A stretch of DNA of 35,556 bases from Saccoglossus kowalevskii (lineage: Eukaryota; Hemichordata; Enteropneusta; Harrimaniidae), in NCBI RefSeq assembly GCF_000003605.2, contig NW_003106596.1:273598-309153 (forward strand). Reading direction: 5' to 3'. The position numbers were made by a program, and so were the translations under genes. Below, in pieces: positions 27,790 through 35,556 of this stretch (the first letter of the stretch is position 1; each line of letters begins with the position of its first letter). Under the pieces are notes generated by a model. That model saw only the letters and a program-made list of their open reading frames with translations, had not been told where the DNA came from and ran no database searches.

Positions 27790-28320
27790 ACCGTGTATTG
27801 CTGTAGTGTAAACCAATCATTCTTGAATGGTAAACCAGGCTTTCTAGCAGTGTGAACCTGACATTCTCGCAGTGAAAACAGGCAATACTCTCAGTGTAAC
27901 AAAATATTGATTCACTTGGGCCAATCATTCTTGCAGTGTGAATCATGCATTCATTTATTACGAACCAAACATTAATGGATTATGAATCAGACATTCGTGC
28001 AGTAAAAACCATGAATACTTACAGTGTGAACCAAACGTTCTTGTAGTGTGAATCAGACATGTTTTCAGCGCGAACCAGTCTTTCCTGCAGTGTGAATGAA
28101 GCACTCTTGCATTGTGAACCTGGCATTCTTTCAGTGAAAATCAGGCATTCTTGCAGTGTGAACCTGGAATTCGTGATGTGTAAACCTAACATTTTTGAAC
28201 TATACATGAACCTGGCGTTCTCGCTGTGTGAACCAGTCATCAGTCATTCTTGAACCACTCATTATTGAACTAGTCATTCTTGTAGTGTGAACAAGTATAT
28301 TTTGCAGTGAGAACTTGACG
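27790..28320 (+). repeat. 22-bp minisatellite, about 24 degenerate units
   Basis: The unit is close to CATTCTTGCAGTGTGAACCAGG, repeated with 10-30 percent divergence and a few one- or two-base slips. Clear units are at about 27840, 27930, 28030, 28090 and 28140. Because 22 is 1 more than a multiple of 3, an open frame through the array repeats every 66 bp. The minus-strand frame at 28019-28240 shows exactly this 22-residue periodicity (FTLQE recurs), so it is a by-product of the repeat and not a gene. Confidence 0.85.
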
Positions 28321-31300
28321 TTAATCTACACTATCGCTTGGACGTTCCTGTAATTCATTCATATCATAAGAATCAGTTTGTGACCAACTAATATTCCAAA
28401 TTGCATAATATTGATCAAACTGACAGTTTTATTTGAACAGTTGTATATCTCCGCCATATTGTTTATTTTTTGCAAACCAATGAAAGCATAATATATAAAC
28501 TAGATTGTAGTACATTGTAATGGCGGTTAGTTAGCTATAATTAACAAAGTATTCAAAAGGATACTTTCATGGATGATATACTATGATAAGTTTAATCAGC
28601 TTGTAAACTGAAATGCCGAAAGATGTGATCATCGAGATGTAATCACAAAACACGAAAATTCAATTTCGACTTAAAATATGTTATTTCCTATCTTAAAAAA
28701 AAGCTTTATCCAAGCATGTAATGCGTTGTATTTATACAAAGAAGTGTCACTAATCAGTCGTCTTGATCTTCCAACAAAAAGGTCCTGACATGTGGCATCA
28801 GTGTACTTCCTTGAACCATACCTGTCCATGACTGTGCACTAAGCAGACGCGGGCAAGTCTAACATATGTGTAATCTCTGTTATCCCGACTTTGTTTAATT
28901 GTGGAGAGTGGAGAACCTTGAGTTTACTTTCCATCCACAAAGCTACTTTGGTTACATACTAGAAGAAATAATCAATTAACTGAAAGCGGCTTTACGAGGT
29001 TGACCTAAACAAGTGTATATTTTGTTGTCTAGAATATTAATCAGCAAAAAGACTTGTGTTAGGACGACACAATACCATAGATTCAATGCGGAGTGCATAT
29101 AACAATTCTTTGTGTTGGCGACTAAATAGAAACAAAAAATGTTACTGCTGATCAATACACATTTCAATCAATCTTATGAAAATTGTGTGCAATATTTAAA
29201 AATGTTATTCGTTAAGCAAATAATAACCTTGTTAACCCATCTATCAATCGAGTAAATGACATTCACAAACGACGCGACAAAGTGACGTAGTCGTTTCGTA
29301 AAGCGCGCCATCTTTTTTTTTATCTTGCTGATCGATGTTCTTCTGCTCGTTAATTCATGTTTAATTAAATTGAAAGATGACAAGAAATGATGTAATGTAT
29401 AGTTTTTTACAAATGATTGAATATGTTTGTTTAAAAAGGACAAACACTGAATTAATGCGTTGAATTTATATGTTAGCAAAGGCCCGTTTAAACATTTTAC
29501 GTCGAACTAGGGAGTTTTGCAGTAGGGAGCAAACTTGGAGTCTTTTTTTCAGATTAAAAACTAAACATCACCAAGCACTAACCAGCAGTCCAATCAACGG
29601 TCACTATCCATGTAGGCACATGAGTACGTCTACATTGATTACACACCCTTCAATTTACATTCTTTTGGAAAATAGTCGGCGGGACGAAACGTCCATGCGA
29701 AATTCAGGGAAGACAGATTTTATTGTTAATAGCGTTGTGTATATTCATATATAGTAGTAATAATAATACAAACGAGATAACGTCAACTGAATTGCGCAAA
29801 ATAATAAAAATTTGTAAAATGAGGTTTTGTCACATTTCAAGCACATTTTTGCCTTAGTTGTGTTTGTAGTCACAAACACGTTAATCATACATGAGTTTAA
29901 ACAATGGGAACCATGGCAGTAGTATATTAGTAATATGGTGCAACAAACGAATGTTAACTGAAAAAAAACATAATTTTGTTTTAAAATATTGGATCTTCAT
30001 GGGGAAAGAACATATACCAATGATGTGAGAGTTAGCTTCCAAACGATTATCCATGATACTATTAATGTTGTAGGCATATACGAACAAAATACACAAATAC
30101 CCTTTCAGAGTGAATAGGCGGTTTAGTTAGTGTAGAAGCAAGTGCCGGGTATATAAATTGCTAATATGACGAGGAACTGGCTTAGTACCCTGAGCTTTTG
30201 CCTTCAGCGTTGCGTGAGAACGACGACACCACATATACGCATATTTTGAGTGGATGTGGCGGGAATTAAATCCAACAGCTGGTCTATATTTAGAATATTT
30301 TATTCAATCCATCCTGGATTAAATATCCAGAATTGACATTCCGGTCTTATCAACCATTCTAACAAATAAATATAATCAGTCAAATGGTATTATTCAACGG
30401 TAACAGACTGTAGAATATTGACACAATGTGTGTATAACGTCTGTGGAACTGGAAGTACCCACGTTGGTCTCTCTTCGTTTCCTTTTTTTCGGCACACTCC
30501 AATGTTGTTGAACTGTGGTTACATTTCAGTTACAAATCACTGAGTGAGTCGCATGTCTTCTAATTCATTGAAGCGATGATTTGAGTGTGGACCATATCCA
30601 CATGTTTCGTCATACGTACGTTTAACGACACATGCGTGTTATATATAAAATACATTATTTTTAGGCAAAAGCACTTTAAAGTAAAAAATATAATAGAAAA
30701 TGACTTGAATCAATTGTTCAAGTATTTTGTTCATTACAGACTGGGTGCTATATTGTTAGGACGATTGTCTATTGTATTAATAAACTGTGGCGGCGCGATA
30801 TGTTATCAAAAACCACCCAATAGTTCGTCTATCACTCGTGCGTATATGTGGCAGAACTATTCAAAATCCTTCGACAAACTAGCCAACGAAGTGATATGAA
30901 CATATTATATAGCAAATCCTTTAGTAAAATCAAAATTTGATTCGATTTTCTTCTAATTTATTGCGAGATTTGAATGCAAATTGAATTACTGGTAACTCAA
31001 TTTAAAGTACATTTTTGAGAACCAGATGTGTCCACTGTGACCAAAATTCAGAACATCACTCTACTGTGCCTAATTAAGCATTTCCTATGAAGTCATCCGT
31101 ATATCTCAGTACATCAAACAATTAATTCTAAATTTTGAGTTTCACACCAATTGACAGCAACTCAAACGGTCAGAAATGTTATCAATGGTAATCACAAAAA
31201 TATGAAGTGTATTTAAACCATTTTTACTAGACAAAGAGTAAGTGGCATATCATGTACTGATTTAACCGCACATCAAAGTATTGTGTTTTGGTCTGTTTCA

Positions 31301-33819
31301 TTCTGTAATTGCGAATTGATTTGCTCAATGTACAATTATGAAGTTTCCGCTAAATGTATTCTTCAAAGCACTTGGTAATTTTATTTAAGATTTATGCCAG
31401 TAACGGTATGTTTCTCGAGAGTCAACTCATTGGTACATTCATAAATAACTGATCAATGTTTACCCAGAAGATTTACACTTTGCTCTAATCTAAAAATTGA
31501 TTTTAGAATTCAAATAATGTTAGATGTTTATATTAAATCAATGGGTGAATTATATTTCATTTTGAATAACGACTTGCAGTATCATAGTAGTAATTTAGAA
31601 TGAAGTCTCCATAATAAATCACATAACGAGGAAAATTGGAAGGCAAAACAGCATAGAAATATAGCAAATTTTACGAGAGATTAATATTCGCATTTTTCTA
31701 ATATTTCTTTTTCGACACGCATTTTGTGGTTGCTGCAAATACTTTTAAGAAATTTATTTTTGGAACGATGCGACCAAAATGGCATGATGGTTTCGATATA
31801 TAATGTTAAACTTTGTAAAAATAATATATCTGATTACATGCAATGCAAAACCTTAAAAAAATAATTGTACCACGTGTTTCAGAATGTCGAAAAATTACAT
31901 TTATCCACAATATTTTTGTAGCCATGTTGTCAATACAAATGAAAATACAAATGCAAAAACTCAGCCAAATTTAAATTTGGCATTCATCATGCATCGTTAA
32001 CAATAGATGTGCTGTCACTGTGACAACATTCCTCGTAGCCGAACCAAATTAATATGCGATTTCTGCTCGAGAATATAGCACTCATACATAATAAAAGATG
32101 TATTTGATATTTTAACTAAGATAGATAAGACTTGATTATTAATAACTTTGTATATCTTGGTCTCAATATTTGATATTATGATAGTCATATCTGTATTTGT
32201 TGTTTATTGCATAGCCATAGACACTTCCTTTTTTCCAATATAGCGGTTATAGTTGAAAAGTGAACGAGGCCATAATACCCACTTGTGAATTGTATAAATC
32301 ATACTATACTGGCATAAACCTGCCAGTACGCATGAATATCACTACTCGACTAAAATGCGGAATATTGAACTCTTGAGGCTAATATTTCAAATAATTCCAA
32401 ATGCAGTCAATTACTGCAGATTAAGTACTTGATTGAAACGATTATTTTTATTAGAAATGTCATCTCATGTGCCACATGATGCCAAGATGAGCCTTCGACG
32501 TATTCAAGGAGACAGGTCAATTTCACTTGTCGCTTAGATATGTCATGTTTCAATGCCTGTAATGCTTGCTTATATACGTAGATATTGTTGTTGCTATTGC
32601 AGACAGAAATGTATAATCAATTCTAAACCATCAAAACCCCGACCCGGTTGCAAATTTGAATCGCATTTGTCCAAGTTGCCAACACCGTACTTCAGATAAC
32701 TCGACGTACTATCAAGTTTATTTGCCGTCGACTTTAAACGCTAATAGCAAAACAAGGCATGGAACCATTTAAAACGTTAACAGTTGGGATTAGAACCACT
32801 TTTTGAGATATTCATGCATGTAATGAAAGAGCCAATCAATTTATTTTTCACGCCATCAGATATTGATGTAGGAATACTAAACCACCTCAGTAATATGATT
32901 GAATAAACTAACGGGTTTAAAAAACAAAACACGATCTAGAGTTTTTTTTATTGTCAACATTCACCCCCTCAACTTATTGTTGTCCTGACTATCGCGATTT
33001 TCATGGTTGAAACTACTAACCAAATTACTGTACAACCTCTGATCCAATATTGTTCACCAGATCACTTCATAATGACAGCGGGGTCGTTGACAGAATACGG
33101 CTCAGCTCGACGCAAATTTAATGATTTCTTCACACATCCAATTGGCAGGAAAACAAATAAACACAAGTCCAATTTCTAATATAACCCCCAGTGATGAGGC
33201 TATTACGACGTGCATGTATCAACGCTGCCGCAGTTAAATCGCTACAATTGTTACGTGGCGCGCGTCCCAATTTTGTCCTTTTTTCAAGATTCATTTTACT
33301 GATTGTAAATGCCCATATTTATTGATCTTTGTAAAACAGCATGTACATTATATACGTGGAAAACATGTAAAATGCTGCATACATGTAAACACCACCTAGA
33401 CAACTGGAAAATGAAAATTTCAAACAAAAACTTGTATACAGCTATTTGCATGTCATTATCTTCAGTAACGTGTTTATTTAGTTACGCGATAGTATTATAA
33501 TTATAATATTAATATTATAACAGATTACTCACACCCCTAGAAATTATGCGAAATTGTGTTATATTTCCCATTCCCGAATTTTGTTGTAATGTGAGCAGTT
33601 TTATAAGTGGTGAGTTCAAGAACGAATTCGGGAAACATAGCTGCTCCCAACATGTGTTCAAGTCACCCAAAAGTATGTATTCACACTAATACAACTATAT
33701 GACTGCAATATCGTTTTATTTAAAACGGTACGTGCGCCATCTAATGGCCGTATAATTCACTTGACAGGCGAGTGTGTAAACATTTGGAGTCAAGCACGGT
33801 TGTGAAATTCGAGTTTATA
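28321..33819. other. long AT-rich intergenic stretch, nothing recognised
   Basis: About 5.5 kb without convincing coding sequence. The longest plus-strand frame is 30585-30899 (104 codons); its second half (GAILLGRLSIVLINCGGAIC) is mildly hydrophobic but matches nothing I know. A perfect 18-bp palindrome, GCCAAATTTAAATTTGGC, lies at 31964-31981. Absence of a call here is limited by inspection without similarity search. Confidence 0.45.
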
Positions 33820-34096
33820 TTAAAGGGCGGTAGTCGTCGCACCACACATGCGTGAGATATATGGGTCTCATATCAACAAAGATGGCGACTTCGACTGTTG
33901 CGCAGATCAACAAGTACAAACTGATACGATTCTAAGCTTTAATTAGGTAATTTTAAGGTTATTGGAAGGAGTCGCTGACGATAATCATTGCGTACCCAGA
34001 TAAAACTTATGATTTCCATTTGAAGAGTACATTGGATCGTAAGAAAATCAATGTTTATCAACACAAGTGCGCAGCGCGACGACCACCGCGCTTTAA
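33820..34096 (+). mobile_element. family A-ended element, longest copy (277 bp)
   Basis: The left end TTAAAGGGCGGTAGTCGTCG and right end CGCGACGACCACCGCGCTTTAA are inverted copies. The terminal sequence matches the 18894-19028 element, but the interior is mostly different, with only a partial GGGTCTCATATC match. It may be a distinct subfamily or a copy with an insertion. No open frame is seen inside. Confidence 0.7.
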
Positions 34097-34297
34097 AACA
34101 ATGCAGTTTGATATCTGGCCAATCTGATATCTGATGTAAAATATGGGGTCATTGAACTACTTTTTGACAGCCAATTTGATTGCAAATTGAGTGAACGGAT
34201 TATTCTCATCACAGCTCGGTAATCGCAGTTCTAAGGGTGATAGCGTGTTGAGTGCGGCCTGCTGTCATACCGTTTGTCGGCGTCCTTTGCTCGTAGG

Positions 34298-34312
34298 ATG
34301 TTTTCTCTCGAG
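34298..34312 (+). other. speculative first coding exon (MFSLE, then donor)
   Basis: ATGTTTTCTCTCGAG is followed exactly by the strong donor GTGAGT (34313-34318). It lies in a locally GC-richer stretch (34205-34312), which would suit a promoter-proximal first exon of a gene continuing beyond the window. There is no partner exon in 34313-35556, so this rests on the donor and start alone. Confidence 0.2.
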
Positions 34313-34386
34313 GTGAGTGTCTACCTGATTTGATAATTTATTGTATATCATATTTACGAAAATCAGTCGGTACCTTTATGATAGAT

Positions 34387-34490
34387 TTTAAGGGCGGTGA
34401 TCGCCGCGCAGCGCGTGTTCGAAAGTTACGTAAACAGATAATGTATGTTACACGCGTTGTGTACGAACGCGGCGCGACGAGCGCCTAAAT
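34387..34490 (+). mobile_element. family A miniature element, short copy
   Basis: TTTAAGGGCGGTGATCGCCG, GCAGCGCGTGTTCGAAAGTT and ACACGCGTTGTGTACGAACG, ending CGGCGCGACGAGCGCCTAAA. It is colinear with 18894-19028 but with an internal deletion after GTGTACG. It lies 290 bp after the previous family A element. Confidence 0.7.
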
Positions 34491-35556
34491 TGAGCTGTTA
34501 TCAATATATGGCTAATATTCTGTTAAGCTTGTAATTCAATGATTTTAGCAGATCCTACGCGTACGGCTTATGGCAAATAAACGTTCCAAGATTTTTTTGA
34601 CGTCAAATATACGTAACGAATGCAAGCAATGTCATTCATGTCAATGGTTTACCGTAATTGCTGTTATAGGGTATGAACCTATTATTATATTGTGAGTAGT
34701 AATTCGACATTCCTGATACTTTGGGTTATTATGGGATATCTCCGTAAGAATGTGTTTTCGATTAATAGGTTTATGGGTTAATCAACAAGACGCCTAGTAA
34801 AACTGCACCAGGAAAACTCCAGTTAATGATTTTTTTTCAAACTCTTTGTGTTGTCGAGTGGTAGAACTACATTTGATGTTTTATTCAATTTCACCACCCA
34901 CGTCGACAATCTATACTGCGCATCCGGCTTATGTTCTCATTTTCTCTTTTATGTTTGCTCAGCAAATTTTGTCCCTGGTTTTCTTTGTTCGTCAGATAGA
35001 GTACTCTGATGTACTGTCGACAACTTGAGTTTTCTTTTCGTCATGGGGTTTTGGAAACTCTTCACCCTGTCCAATAACCTTTTCTATTTTTACCAAGCAT
35101 ATATACTATTTCTTGAGAAAACTCTAATTTCCATGCTTTTAATTTAATACCCAGTGACATAGAGGAGTCAGTTTTGTAATTTGTATTGTAGTTATTGGTA
35201 TACTGCCCTGGCACTGGATTCTTAAAATATTGGTGAAACTTAGCCGAAAGTTAAATCTGAAAGTTATGGCGTTAGCGAGATATACTGATCAAAAGTCTGT
35301 TATGCTTCTTAGATTATATAGATGTTTTTGGTCACGTGATATTCTGTATCGCAGGCTCGTTCCAAGTTGTTTTATAACTCACACAATTGTTTATCCCTAC
35401 TACGTTTCACCCTGTAACTCATACATGCTCAAGTATGTACCATGGGAAATATATCTCTGTATACATTTGCCCGCCAAGTCTAATAATTTGAAGGACTTGT
35501 TGACATATTCGGTAAATAATACCACATCCCTGATACAATCGTCAGTGTGCCCGCAT
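34491..35556. other. AT-rich sequence to the window end, nothing recognised
   Basis: The 60-codon frame at 34846-35028 is hydrophobic (AYVLIFSFMFAQQILSLVFF) but has no recognised motif. It may be chance. Confidence 0.45.

Noticed and set aside
28019-28253. Overlapping frames in the 22-bp repeat region
   Set aside because: The 22-residue periodicity equals three repeat units; these are by-products of the minisatellite.
27790-28320. CRISPR-like array
   Set aside because: The units are contiguous with no unique spacers, and the genome is animal.
30585-30899. 104-codon plus-strand frame
   Set aside because: It has no recognised motif, its first half is random-looking AT-rich sequence, and there is no splice partner.
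1-35556. tRNA, rRNA or other structured RNA genes
   Set aside because: GTTCGAA strings looked like T-loop motifs but all belong to family A elements and lack the rest of a tRNA; no other RNA gene was recognised by eye.

Overview
This window is animal nuclear DNA. It carries one confidently recognisable protein-coding gene, spread over 16 exons with GT-AG introns in consistent phase. It is AT-rich, full of small inverted-repeat elements, and contains two assembly gaps (runs of N at 13199-13248 and 24564-24859). No bacterial, plasmid or phage features are seen. The intron density, the animal-specific gene family and the moderate protein divergence from vertebrates suggest a non-vertebrate metazoan. 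I cannot name the phylum from the sequence.

The gene occupies 5984-21841 on the plus strand and encodes an SLC4A11-type member of the SLC4 (bicarbonate transporter-like) family. Sixteen exons join without a phase break into 774 codons (773 residues plus stop). They cover part of the cytoplasmic band-3-like domain (exons 1-6), the membrane domain (exons 7-15) and a short C-terminal tail (exon 16). The first exon listed begins at a splice acceptor and has no start codon. The N-terminus, roughly 100 or more residues by comparison with vertebrate SLC4A11, must come from upstream exons that I could not find in 1-5983. A likely 3' UTR follows the stop, with the first canonical AATAAA about 1 kb downstream.

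Upstream (1-5983) is mostly unexplained AT-rich sequence. It holds a degenerate GAGTTACGGG/AGTTCGAGTTAAAAA tandem array, a short element whose inverted ends contain a CTCF-like core, miniature inverted-repeat fragments, and two unproven short open frames. The introns hold more mobile DNA: two related families of TTTAAAGCG...-ended miniature elements, two LTR-like segments in antisense, a 70-bp inverted repeat around an assembly gap, and a 40-41 bp tandem repeat just after the exon 10 donor.

Downstream (22.9-35.6 kb) I see no convincing host gene. It holds a broken pogo/Tigger-type (CENP-B-like) transposase fragment next to the second gap, a roughly 24-copy 22-bp minisatellite at 27.8-28.3 kb, two more miniature elements near 34 kb, and a speculative first exon at 34298-34312. 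I did not find a clear new multi-gene system. The most checkable novelties are the possible alternative donor in exon 5, the unusually sequon-rich extracellular loop, the short-element families, and the CCAAT/TGACGTG tandem repeat.
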